Notes under the pieces: model-generated
The model's input: the letters and a program-made list of their open reading frames with translations, nothing else
Database searches by the model: none
Told to the model about the DNA's origin: nothing
Source of the DNA: Artocarpus heterophyllus
Lineage: Eukaryota; Streptophyta; Magnoliopsida; Rosales; Moraceae
DNA: 64,000 bases
Assembly: GCA_025403435.1 (NCBI GenBank)
Contig: CM046332.1
Coordinates: 6,503,903 to 6,567,902, forward strand
Direction of reading: 5' to 3'
Shown here: positions 22,471 to 33,810 of the stretch, one piece after another
Numbering within the stretch: the first letter of the stretch is position 1
How the letters are laid out: the number at the start of each line of letters is the position of its first letter
Position numbers and translations under genes: made by a program

Positions 22471-24503
22471 TGTTGGAAACAAAGTGCGCAGCGGAATTTT
22501 AAAATTTTTTCATCAGAGTATTTTCCAAAACACAAGTTTGACATGTTATATGTATAAATTAAACAGATCTTACTAACCTCAGTGTGCCGAAGAACCTCCG
22601 CGACCTGTGTAGAGAAGTAACGTTCCAGAAGAGCCTCAACCAACTGGTCTTCTTTGCTATTCTCTATCCACAACCGGAGTGAGTGTGGGCTCACACGTAC
22701 AACTCTTCCACCGGTGACTCTCCTTCCAACCAATAGAGAGAACCCAAAGCTAGTGTTCGTGATTTGTGAACAAAAGCTCTCAGGGAGTTTTCAGATGCTC
22801 ACTAGAAGAGTATCACTCTTAATCTCTCAAATTGATCTGAGTAAATCATTAGACTCACTCCCTTTTTATACCTATTGGTCCTTGGGGTCAGTCCATATCA
22901 GATTAGGTCTCAAAAATCGAAACAGAATCAAGTTCGGATCAATATCTGATAAGATACGCGTGAAAAACGCGTAATCTTAACTGTCGCGGTCGGCATGCCG
23001 AACTGTGTGATAGGCAGGCCGAACTGGCCAGTTCGGCAGGCCGAACTTTCTGATAGGCAGGCCGAACTGCCGAGAAAAAATCTCCGCGAATCTTTTATTT
23101 TTCACCCGAGATTCTAAAGGATAAAGTCTCAGTTTTGATTCAAATAGCCCAATAGAAAAGATATTTGATCAAAACAAACTTTATCAAGATAATCTCTAAG
23201 AAAATAAATCAATTCACAATAATTCTACAAGTTTATCTTGTTCTAATTGTCCAAAATTAAAACAACCGATAAACAGACAAGAATTATCCAAACGCCATAA
23301 TTCAACAAGTTCATCTTGAACTAATTTCTTACATAATTAATTCAACCGATAAACAGACATGAATTATTTGATTCTTATAAATTTTAAACCAATCTGATAA
23401 ATCCGACATAAGTCACCAATTATTGGAAAACCACGCCGTGTCGTTACAGGATTTTGTGAGCTAGCAAAGGGGACCAAAATGGACCTATAAAGTTCAAGCT
23501 CATGATAATTATGAAACCCAATATCCCAGATATACATTTCACAATTATCAACTCCAACGCTACTCCACTAAAAGCTTGGAGCTACACTCTCGAACTTTAA
23601 AGAATTACGAAGCTCGTGTAGCTAAGTCTCCATGACATATCATAGTGTATCGCATCCCCATATGATCATCCATAATCGGCTTAAGGACAAGTTCTGTCTT
23701 ACCTTCCCGATTATTTTTATCTTACGTTCCATTGTCTCACCATTAGAAAACTTACCATCCAAAGATAGTATACCATTCGGTTACACCTATGTATCCAAAT
23801 GGTTGAGCGCTCCAGTTTTCCAATTACAGGACAACGCATATAAGAGGATATCATTACTCCTAAAGAGGAGCTATGGATTCCATATCTATGAATAACAAGT
23901 CTACGCTACCAAGAGTCATGCCTCCAACGTACCGGCATGCATGCCACTATAGAGATGTGGGAGTCACCCATTGGTACATCAAAAGACACAAGTCGAGACA
24001 ACGGGCCCATTATTCATCTCAGGATTAAGATACAATACAAATGATTGTCTAAAGTGAATCGATTTGCCAAGACAGAATTATTAATCCAAATCAATTCACT
24101 TTATGTCCCGATCCAACACATCGTCACCTATGACAACGCGCCAATGTTTCTATTCACGGAGTCCAACTCCGATGGCCAAGACAAACCATCTCCCAAAAGG
24201 GATATAGACAACGTAACAATCTTTACATGAATAAAGCGCCCAACTTTATTCCCTCGATTGCGGATCATATATTTTAGACCATCACCTTAAGAGTCGTGTC
24301 TACCGCATAATCATCCCATCATATGCCCAACTCTTAAGGTTTAGACTGACAGTCTCAGACTACTGTTTGCTTATCATACATTCAACAAATATGAACGTAA
24401 AGAGGACAATATTTGGTATATATAAATGAATAAATTCTTTATTGATAAAAATGTCTCCAAAAACGTATTACATTTTTACTCCTTAGAGCATACATGTCTA
24501 ACA
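22471..24503 (-). repeat. 5' LTR of C2
   Basis: This 2,033-bp LTR runs from TGTTGGAAAC to TCTAACA. On the minus strand the core promoter has TATAAAAAGG (complement of 22861-22870). The GC-rich block at about 22985-23072 holds four dyad-like units against two in the 3' LTR. Confidence 0.95.
22861..22870 (-). promoter_or_regulatory. LTR TATA box (C2)
   Basis: On the minus strand this reads TATAAAAAGG followed by GAGTGAGTC. The same sequence occurs at 15343-15352 in the 3' LTR. Confidence 0.6.
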
Positions 24504-26119
24504 AAAGTCTACTTAGCTGAACTGGTTGAACATGATAGGGATCCTTACACTTATACATAAGCTATAAAGGATGATGATTTAAAGCTCTAGACAGAAGATA
24601 TGAACACTAAGATGAAGTCTATGGAGGCTAATCAAGTATGTGAGCTTGTGGATCTTCTCGAAGGGGTAAAACCCATAGGATGTAAGTGGATGTATAAGAG
24701 AAAGAGAGGACTAGATGAGAAAGTCGAAACCTATAAGTCTAGACGGGTTGCAAAGGAATATACGCAAAAGGAAAAAATCAAGCATGAGGAAACCTTTTCG
24801 TCTGTAGCCATGCTTAAAGTCTATCCGCATTCTCTTATCCATAGCTATCACTCTCAGCTATGAGATTTGGCAAATGAATGTCAAGACGGCCTTTCTAAAT
24901 AGCTATCTTGATGAGCCCATTTATATGGTGCAGCCAGATAGGTTCAAAGCTAAGGGTCAAGATGGTAAGGTCATAAGCTACTAAAGTCTATTTTTGGACT
25001 TAAACAAGCTTGCCATTCTTGGAACATAAGATTTGATTGAGTGACTAAAATTTATGGGTTCGAGCATAACATGGATGAACCATATATTTACAAACACATT
25101 AAGGATGAAAAAGTGATTTTTCTACTGCTCTATATAGATGACATTTTGCTCATTGGTAATGATGTTGGGGCATTGTCATCGGTCAAATTATGGTTGACGA
25201 AGTAGTTTGACATGGAGGACTTGGGTGAAGCTAATTATGTTCTAGGTATCCAAATCTTTTAGTATAGGAAGAACAAAATGATAGCATTATCCCAAGTTGC
25301 ATACATAGATAAAATTCTCAAGAACTATGCAATACAGAATTTCAAGAAAGGTGGGCAGCCATCTAGGTCTAGAATTACTATTTTTAAGAAAGACTCTCTA
25401 AAGTCTAATAAAGAAAAAGAATACGTGAAGAAGGTACCGTATGCTTTGATAGTAGGTAGTTTCATGTATGCTCTACTTTGCACATGACCAGAAATTTGTT
25501 ATACGGTCAGGATAATAAGTTGATTTCAGTCAGATCCAGGGCCAAAATATAGGGTTGCAGTTAAGCATATTTTCAAGTACTAAGAAAGACTAAAAGTTAT
25601 ATGCTAGTATATTCTGGTGAGGATCTAACACCTCTTGGATACACTGATTTATATTTCTAATCCTGTTTGGATTCGAAAAGATCAACTTTTGGTTCAATGT
25701 TTACTCTGGGTAGAGGTGCCATTGTTTGGAGAAGTGCCAGGCAATATTGTACTTCAGATTCAATGATGGAGGCCAAGTATGTGGCAGCTAGTGATACTTC
25801 GAAAGAAGCTGTGTGGCTCTGCATGTTTTTTAGGGATCTTGAGGTAGTTCTTAATAATGATAAGATAGTATTTTTGTATTGTAATAACACTGCAGTGATA
25901 GCTAATGCTAAAGAACCATGATTTCATAAGAAAAGTAAGCATATACATTGAAAATATCATGCAATAAAGGACTTGGTTGAAAGAGGACATGTTGTAGCAT
26001 GCAAGATCGCATTTGAAGACAATACAACTGATCCTTTCATGAAGACACTAATTATGAGAGTTTTCAAGAAGCATGTAGAGGCTATAGGGATGCAAGATAT
26101 GTCATATTTACTCACTTAG
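24504..26119 (+). pseudogene. C0 reverse transcriptase/RNase H remnant (copia)
   Basis: This stretch continues C0 after the C2 insertion; the first five bases repeat AAAGT. The RT starts with the [18 protein letters not shown] block (about 24640-24700), and the catalytic region is [11 protein letters not shown] (about 25130), where the family has YVDD. RNase H motifs follow: MEAKYVAASD (about 25766), the YCNNTAV block (about 25880) and a C-terminal segment ending YLLT with a stop at 26117-26119. Numerous stops and at least two frameshifts make it non-functional. The polypurine tract and 3' LTR follow directly. Confidence 0.88.
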
Positions 26120-26133
26120 GGCAAGTGAAAGAT

Positions 26134-28054
26134 TGTTAGGCATGGTGCCTTAAGGACCATAAATTTTTTTTGGTCATATTTTATCAATAAAGAGTTTATT
26201 TATTATTATTTGTATACTAAATGTTGTCATTTTTATGTTCATTATTGTTGAATGTATGATAAGTAAATAAAAGTTTGAGATTATCAGTCTAAATCTTGAA
26301 GATCGTGCATATGATGAACAGATTATGAGGAAGACATGAATCTAAAAGGTGATAGTCGAAATGATAACATTCACATTCGAGGGAATAAAGTTGGACGCTT
26401 TATTCATGTTAAGATTGTTATATTGTCTACATCTCTAATAGAAGATGACTTGTCTTGGTCATCGGGGTGGGACTCTGTGAGTAGAAACATTAGTATATTG
26501 TCATAAGTAACGATATATTGAATCAGAACAAAAAGTTGAATTGATTTAATTAATAATTTTGTTTGTTAATGAATTCACTTTTGGACAATCATATATGTGA
26601 TGTCTTAATCCTGAAATGAATAAGGGGCCTGTATTCTTGACTTATATTTTTTGATGTACCAAAGGATAACATCATGATTTGATGATGGTACACATACCGA
26701 TACATTAGAGATATGACTCTTGATTGATGTAGACTCGTTGTTTATAGATATGAAATCCATAGCTCTTTTGTACAGTTAATGATATTCTCTTATAGGCATT
26801 ATTCTGTAATTGAAAAACTAGAGCATTCAACCATTTAGATACATAGATGTAACCGAATGGTATACTATTTATAAATAGGAAGTATTCCAATGGTGAGATA
26901 ATGGAACATAAGATAAAAATAACCAAGAAAATAAAACAAAATTTATCTTTAAGCCGATTATGAATATCTTATGGGAATATTGCACATTATGATATGTCAT
27001 AGACGATTAGCTAATTGGAGCTTTGTAATTTCATACAGCTTGAGAGTGCAGCTTTAAGCTTTTAGTGGAGTATAAAATATGTATCTAGAATATGTTATTT
27101 TATAATTATATAAGCTTGATCTATATATGTTTATCAGGTCTCCTTTGCTAACTAATAATAAATCTTGTAATGATGTTACGTGTTTTTCCTACATATTGAT
27201 GACTTGTGTTAATTATTAGATTGGCTAAAATTTGATAAGAGTGGATTTAATAATTCATGTTAGTTTATCGGTTGAATTAATTTTTTAAATTAATTCAAGA
27301 TAAATATGTTAAATTATTTGGATAATCTTTTATTTACTATGGAATTATCTGTATAAGACTATTTTAATCAAATAACTTTCCTATTGGGTTATTCGAATTA
27401 AAACAGAGTCTTAATCTAAGATTCCCATGTGAAAATAAGATATTTTGAGGATTTTAGATTATCGCATGGTCGGCAGGTCGATGAATAAGTTCGGTAAGCC
27501 AATAAAGCTGGTTCGGTAGGCTATCTCCCATATCGACACACTGAACCTGCGATAATCAGGTTACGCATTTTTGACACTTTTTTCATTAAAAGTTGATCTG
27601 GACTTAAATTTTGAAGCCTCGTCTGACAAGGTTTAACTCCAGATCTGACCACTATAAAAGGGGAGTCAATTTTCTTTGTTATTTAGATCATTTGAGAAGC
27701 ATAGAGTGAGTATTTTAGTGAAAGAAACTTTAAAACTCCTTGAGAGTTATTGTTCAACATCAAGAAACTTAACTCTTGGTATTCTCAAGTGGTTGGAAGG
27801 AGAATCACCGTAGGAAAGACTGCACAACATAAGACCCCCTACACTCTGATCGTGGATAGAGAATAGCAAAGAAGACTAGTTGATTGAGGCTCTTTTGAAA
27901 CGTTCTTCTCTACACAGTTTTTCAGCAGACTTTGGTATACAAAAAAGGTACATAAAATCTGTCATTAATTTATGTAGTTAGCTTGTCAAACTTGTGTTTT
28001 AAAAAATACTCTGATTTAAAATTTTTAAATTTCACTGCGTATAGTTTTCCAACA
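26134..28054 (+). repeat. 3' LTR of C0
   Basis: This 1,921-bp LTR runs from TGTTAGG to CCAACA on the + strand. It is preceded by a weakened polypurine tract (GCAAGTGAAAGAT; the younger copies have GTGGGAG there). It has a TATA box at 27653-27660. The GC-rich block at about 27470-27550 keeps only decayed dyads. It ends C0, and unrelated DNA follows from 28055. Confidence 0.9.
27653..27660 (+). promoter_or_regulatory. LTR TATA box (C0)
   Basis: TATAAAAG lies in the 3' LTR of C0, ~400 bp before its end. The matching positions in C1, C2 and C4 LTRs also carry TATA boxes, which supports it as the element's core promoter. Confidence 0.6.
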
Positions 28055-29202
28055 ATATATACCCTATGCTGATAGAAAATAACATTATTGATGGAATCCA
28101 AAATATGCATGTGATCTTGATAAAACATAACCTTCGTTGATAGAGATTATCTATATTTCATCCTCTTTTTCACATTCAAATTATGGAAGGGAAAAAACTA
28201 AAACAAGTTGATAGTTTGAGATTAATTTTAAGACCTTCAAAAGTCAGAGACTAATATTAGATTAAGAATAAAGTTTTGGAGATTATTTGTAAAATTAACT
28301 CAAAATAATAATACAAAGAGAACATAAAGTGGACTTCAAACAAATGAGATATCTCATTTGTTCGGATGTGCGTCTATTTAGTTATACAACAAAGCTATAA
28401 AAAATATAAATTTACTATTTATTTTCTCACTTTCAAGACATATGTGTTGAAGTTTTTCTAACTTTTTGGTCTACACATAACAAGATTTAGTAGTTTTGCA
28501 TAATACAAAAAAAATATATAAAGATACCACACATAGCATTAATCTTCTTATTTAAAAATAATAAACTATGTGCAGTTTTGTGCTTAATTTAATAATAAAT
28601 CTATACACACCTTTCATATTGATCTATCGAAAACAAGAAAGACAAGGCTGATGCACCTGCCTCTATAGTGGGTGGCTTCAACTTGATTAATGGGAGGAGT
28701 TTGTTTTCTTTATTTTACAAAAAGCCTTGGTGCGAAAGTAGTATGAGCATAAAGTAGTGATTGTGAGAAATTTCAATACCTTTGGCTATGAAAAAGTTTG
28801 GTCATGGAGCATCTAAAAGCTAGGACTCCCAAAGTGCTAGCTAACACACTACTTCTTATAGACAATCATAGTTATCATTTCCTCTACTTATTCATTCTAC
28901 AGGGTGAGTCCCATTAGACCTCTTCCTGAAGGGAAGCAAAGAATGTCAATGGGTTTTCAAAGTAAAATCCAAAGTAGGCGGGTCCATTGGTAGTGAGCTA
29001 CGCAACAACGACATCCCCCTTGATCTTTGCTAGACATGCTTGATGTTCCCCCATAATATGCTTAGTTGGAGACCTCTTACTTTAATTGTTCTAAGAGTCT
29101 TTACTAGTTGATCTTTGCCTAGTAGACCTCCTGTTTTGCTTATCCCCTTCATTGGTTGATCGAGATACTATTATCTAGGATTCTAAACTTGGAATAGATG
29201 GT
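28055..29202. other. AT-rich spacer with a small copia relic
   Basis: No intact gene is visible between the 3' LTR of C0 and the gypsy element G1. One short + strand stretch (about 28909-28992) still reads like copia RT (see that entry). The rest is AT-rich with no recognisable coding or RNA signal. Confidence 0.6.
28909..28992 (+). pseudogene. Degenerate copia reverse-transcriptase scrap
   Basis: In one frame this reads LDLFLKGSKECQWVFKVKSK followed by VGGSI. It resembles the conserved copia RT block (LP-G-K-IGCKWVFKVK--DGSI). It is about 28 codons long, with no terminal repeats nearby. It is not part of C0, whose own copy of this block is at about 24650. Confidence 0.5.
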
Positions 29203-29207
29203 AGAGT

Positions 29208-29974
29208 TAATGAGGACATCGTTAGCACAAGCAAGAGCATGTGGGATGCGACATATTCAGATCCAATTCAAGTTCCCATTGGTCTGGTTACGAGAGCTCA
29301 TGCGAAGAAGTTCAAAGAAACGCTTATTGGGCTGATTCAAGCAACTTGGGCTCAAGCTATTGCATGGAGGCCCATTGAGGGAATTGCATGTGACATCCAA
29401 ACCAACAAATGCATGATTCAAGCTCTAGAAGGGACCGAGTAATTTCCATTTCATTTACTTTCCCGTTTTGAGGCGACAAGTGGCGAGAAGAATCAGCTAT
29501 TTACCTTTTAATGTCTAGTTTTCCTTTTTCTTTTACAAATATGCGTTTGTGTTATTTCTATTATTGTAAGGTTTTTAAGCCATTAAGGGAACTTACCTTA
29601 TTTGCTTTAGATTAGATGTTTTGGTAATTGATTTGCCCGAAATTCCATGGGCAATTAGGAGCTGAAATTCGCATAGGGGAACCACTATATATTGTAATGA
29701 ATTTCATTAAATGGAGGATAAGTTTTATCACACAATTTGAGGTTTAATTCTCTTCGGTTCTTAAACGAAATATTCAAACTTATCGGAAAATTTCGTGGCC
29801 TTCATAGACTTATCAATCAGTCCATCCATAGCTGATTGTGGCGTCCTCACATACCAAGGCTCGTGCTTCTTGTTAGGCATCGGGTCGCGGTTCCATTCAA
29901 AACCGGTGAGGAATTTTGATCTTGGAAACCAATTTTGGTTAGGGTCGCATCAGTTCATGGTAGGGTTCATATCA
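29208..29974 (+). repeat. 5' LTR of G1
   Basis: This LTR starts TAATGAGGACATCG, one base from the canonical TG start seen in the 3' copy (TGATGAGGACATCG). It ends CATATCA. It is collinear with 45647-46412. Positions 29239-29442 still read as the integrase tail (VTRAHAKKFKETLIGLIQAT), a relic of the overlap of pol with the LTR. A TATA-like ACTATATATTG lies near 29683. Confidence 0.93.
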
Positions 29975-29976
29975 TT

Positions 29977-29989
29977 TGGTAATCAGAGC
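29977..29989 (+). other. Primer-binding site of G1
   Basis: TGGTAATCAGAGC directly follows the 5' LTR. It equals the initiator tRNA-Met site TGGTATCAGAGC with one extra A. Confidence 0.7.
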
Positions 29990-30575
29990 GAGGTTCTAAT
30001 TAGGTTTTGCTTATCCATTCTCTTAGTTTATGTTTGTTTCAGTTATTCGTGAGTTTTGATTTCCATTATCAAAGTCGTTTTTTTTTTTAAAAAAAAAAAG
30101 ATCCGAAAAGAAAAGAAAGAAAAGAAAGAACAAAAAAGGAAAGGAAGAAAAACAAGAGGATCCTTAAATTTTTTTTTTTCAGATTCTTGTTATTCATCGT
30201 TTAAGAAACCCGAAATTGAATTCCCTGCACATACCAAAAATTTTTTGTTCAAATTTCGTTCCTTTTGGGTGTGATTTCTAAAAGCCTAAATTATTTGTTC
30301 CTATTATAGTCTTGTTTCTAATCAGAGCCTCCTTGGTAATCTATTTGTGAATTGTCAAGGAAATTTTGATATTGATTTTGACTAGTTTTATAGGAACTGA
30401 GTGAGAATTAACAAGTGGAAAGAGGCATAGAGGCGAGAGCATTAGAGTGGACAAAAGCTGAAAGTATTGAGTGCAAACACGAGTGAAATTGAGTGAACCA
30501 TTTCACGAGTGAAACACGTAAGGGAGTGTGGTAAGGTCCTTTGCATTGTTTCTTATTTTGTTTTGCAAAAAAAAA

Positions 30576-32240
30576 ATGTCAAACAACAGTAAGAACACTA
30601 TTGAGGGTACCTCGGGTGTAGTAGATCCAAAACTTCTTATGGAAGCGATGATAGGGGAGATGAGGCGATTGTTGAGGGGAGAGTTAGGACAGCTTCATGA
30701 GAGGATAGACCAGATAGAAAACGCACGTGTGGAACAGCCACAACATGTTCCTCATGCGCGTAGGCGGGAAAGGGTTCCGGTTAGAGGAGAGGTTGATGAC
30801 TACTACAGGATTGATGGGGAAGAGTTTGACGAAGAAGAAGATTCAACGGGTAGTCACCGAAGATTTGGACAGGATAGAGGAGTTAGGAACCGGGAAAATG
30901 ATAGTTTGAGAGGCATAAAAATGAAGATACCATCATTTCAAGGCAAATCCAATCCAGAAGCATACCTAGAATGGGAGAAGAAAATGGAGTTTGTCTTTAA
31001 CTGCCACAACTATTCCGAGGCAAAGAAGGTAAAACTTGCTGTAATTGAATTTTCTGATTATGCTATTACTTGGTGGGATCAACTTGTTATAAACAGGAGA
31101 CGAAATAGGGAGCAACCTATTGAGTCATGGGAAGAGATGAAGACCGTGATGAGGAAGCAATTTGTACCAACTTACTACTACCAGGAGTTGTACAACAAAT
31201 TACAAAATCTTAAGCAAGGCAACCGGAGTGTAGAGGAGTACTATAAGGAGATGGAGGTTATGATGATTTAGGCAAATATAGAGGAGGATCCGGAGGCTAC
31301 AATGGCAAGGTTTTTGGTGGGCTTGAACCGAGATATTCATAATGCCATTGAGTTACAACATTATGTGGAGTTGGAGGACATGGTGCACATGGCTATCAAA
31401 ATTGAGAATCAACTTATGAGGAGGGGCATTAACTCACGTCCCAGCCAAAACCCTAGTACATCGGCTTGGAAAATGAACCAGTGGAAGAAGGATGAGAAGC
31501 AACCCAACACCAAACCAAAGACCGAGCAAAGAAAAGAGGTGGCCAGCCATGGGAATCAGGGTAAATCCGATTCTTCCACTACCCAAAATCGTGATATTAA
31601 ATGTTTTAAATGTCAAGGCAGGGGTCACATAGCAAGCCAATGTCCAAACAAACGAGCTATTGTGATGCGGGACAATGGAGAGATTGAAACTAACGAGGAT
31701 TTGGACATCCATTCTATGCCTTCATTAGAGGATGCCGACGATGAGGAGTGCACTGTCCAAGGAAAATTGTTGGTTACAAGGAGAGCTTTAAGTGTGCAAG
31801 CCAAAGAAGAAGATGAAGAGGTGCAACGGGAAAACATCTTCCACACTAGGTGCCACGTCCAAAACAAGGTATGTAGTGTGATTATTGATGGTGGGAGTTG
31901 TACTAATGTTGCTAGCACAACCATGGTAGAGAAGTTAGGGCTGCCAACAATTAAGCATCCTCGACCATATAAATTGCAATGGTTAAATGTTAATGGTGAG
32001 GTAAAGGTGCATAAGCAAGTGTTAGTTTCTTTTCGCATTGGAAGATATGAAGATGAAGTTTTGTGCGATGTGGTTCCGATGCAAGCTGGGCACTTGTTAT
32101 TAGGCAGACCATGGCAATTTGATCGGCAAGTTAAACATAATGGTTTCACCAACAAGTACTCATTTGTTCACAATCAAAAAATGATCAATCTTGTTCCGTT
32201 AACACCAAAACAGGTCTATGAAGACCAAGTGAGCTTATAA
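30576..32240 (+). pseudogene. G1 gag and aspartic protease
   Basis: Gag-protease of a Ty3/gypsy element. The likely start is ATG 30576 (MSNNSKNTIEGTSG), which follows an A-tract. The gag core lies at about residues 115-230 (KMKIPSFQGKSNPEAYLEWE, FVPTYYYQELYNKL). The zinc knuckle is CFKCQGRGHIASQCP (about 31601-31645). The retroviral-type protease has IIDGGSCTNVAS (about 31880-31915) and the downstream LLLGRPWQFDR block, the usual form in this group of plant elements. One in-frame stop (31269-31271) splits gag and another (32238-32240) separates the protease from RT. All pieces stay in one frame, so substitutions rather than indels broke it. Confidence 0.9.
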
Positions 32241-33810
32241 AGAGAAAGTGATAAAAAAATGAAGAGCGGAGAAAAATCAAGGGTGGGAGTGCAGAGAGAG
32301 AGTTTGGCCAGTGAGAGAAAAAAGGAAGAGATGGTCGAGAAAAAGGAGAGTAAAGAGAGCAAGGGAGAGAAAAATAAGAGGGCTAAAAAGAATTCACAAT
32401 CAGCCAATGAGAGAAAAGCAGAGAGAAAAACAAACTTCTATGCGAGAGGCTGTGAAATTAAAAAGGCCTTGTTTTCAAATCAGCTAATGATTGTGCTTTT
32501 GTATAAAGAGGCTCTTTTAAACAGTAACGAACTTGACCCTACATTGCCTAGTTCTATTGTTTCTCTGTTGCAAGAATTCGAGGATGTATTTCCAGATGAG
32601 GTGCCTGATGGTTTGTCGCCAATGTGGGGAATAGAACATCAGATTGATTTTGTACCTGGCGCTTCCATTCCAAACCAACCAGCTTATAGAAGCAACCCCG
32701 AGGAGACAAAAGAGCTTCAAAGGTAGGTCAGTGAGTTGATGAAAAAGGGACACATGAGAGAAAGCATGAGCCCGTGCGCCGTACCTGTTTTACTTGTGCC
32801 TAAGAAAGATGGGACTTGGAGGATGTGCGTTGATTGTCGAGCCATCAACAGCATCACGGTAAAGTACCGACATCCCATTCCTCGCTTGGTTGACATGTTA
32901 GATGAATTGCATGGTGCTTGTGTGTTTTCTAAAATTGATCTGAAGAGTGGATATCATCAAATTCGCATGAAAGAGGGAGACGAGTGGAAGACGGCTTTCA
33001 AAACAAAACAAGATTTGTATGAGTAGTTGGTAATGCATTTCGGTTTAACCAATGCGCCTAGCACATTTATGCGTTTAATGAACCATGTTTTGCGAGCTTT
33101 TATTGGGAAATTTATCGTTGTTTATTTTGATGATATCCTTATCTATAGCAGCAATTTGGATTATCATATTGAACTTTTGAAACTTGTTTTAGATGTTTTA
33201 CGGAAGGAAAAGTTGTATGCTAACCTCAAGAACTGTACCTTTTGCACAGATAAGCTTGTGTTTCTTAGTTTTGTTGTTAGTGCTCAAGGTATACAGGTTG
33301 ATGAAGAAAAGGTGCGAGCCATCCAGGAGTGGCCGAGTCCAACTAGTGTGGGAAATGTATGGAGTTTTCATGGACTTGCTAGTTTCTATTGGCGGTTTGT
33401 GAAAGATTTCAGTACTATAGCCGCACCACTGACTGAAGTGATCAAGAAGAACGTTGGGTTTAGATATGGAGAAGAGCAAGAAAAGGCATTTCAGTTAATC
33501 AAGGAGAAGTTGACTAATGCTCAATTGTTATCTTTACCAAATTTTTCCAAAACTTTTGAGATTGAATGTGATGCTTCAGGTGTTGGAATTGGCGCTGTTT
33601 TAATGCAGGAAGGGAGACCAGTAGCATATTTCAATGAGAAACTAAATGAGGCAACTCTTAATTACCCAACTTATGATAAAGACATGTATGCATTGGTTCG
33701 GGCATTAGAGACGTCGCAGCACTACCTATGGCCTAAGGAGTTCATGATTCACACCGATCATGAGTCCCTAAAACACTTGAAGGGCCAACACAAGCTGAAC
33801 AAGAGGCATG
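32241..33810 (+). pseudogene. G1 reverse transcriptase and RNase H
   Basis: This is RT-RNase H in the same frame as gag. A basic, low-complexity linker (32260-32440) leads into the RT entry block FEDVFPDEVPDGL. Core RT follows ([56 protein letters not shown] near 33118), then RNase H ([41 protein letters not shown]). Two in-frame TAG stops interrupt it (32724-32726 and 33024-33026), the second where relatives have Trp. The frame is cut at the GCATG target site by G2 within the HKLNKRHARW block and resumes at 44284. Confidence 0.92.

Larger units (their letters stand above)
14952..24503 (-). mobile_element. Complete, young-looking Ty1/copia retrotransposon C2
   Basis: C2 is a 9.55-kb minus-strand element with a perfect target duplication AAAGT (14947-14951 and 24504-24508). 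Its order is 5' LTR (22471-24503), primer site (22456-22468), leader, gag (20803-19952), pol (19935-16954 with one amber stop), polypurine tract (16940-16954) and 3' LTR (14952-16939). The two LTRs look nearly identical by eye apart from one ~45-bp block, so insertion was recent compared with C1 and C3. A deletion at the gag-pol junction removes the protease active site, so it could only move with proteins supplied by another copy. Confidence 0.95.
3266..28054 (+). mobile_element. Old Ty1/copia element C0, split by three nested insertions
   Basis: C0 is a decayed + strand copia element of the same family as its invaders. Its pieces in the window are gag to protease (3266-3986), pre-integrase and integrase (13667-14951), reverse transcriptase and RNase H (24504-26119), a polypurine tract (about 26119-26133) and the 3' LTR (26134-28054). 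The 5' LTR and start of gag are off the left edge, beyond C3. The pieces join in order across C1 and C2 once the 5-bp target duplications are allowed for. Many stops and frameshifts show it is inactive. The span given includes the minus-strand insertions C1 and C2, which are annotated separately. Confidence 0.9.

Noticed and set aside
1334..24503. LTR-like blocks read as an independent tandem satellite
   Set aside because: Each block has TG...CA ends next to a primer site or polypurine tract, and C1 and C2 have target duplications, so they are LTRs of separate insertions.
31880..31915. DGGS instead of DSGA/DTGA in the G1 protease
   Set aside because: This form is usual for this group of plant gypsy elements, so it is not a lesion.
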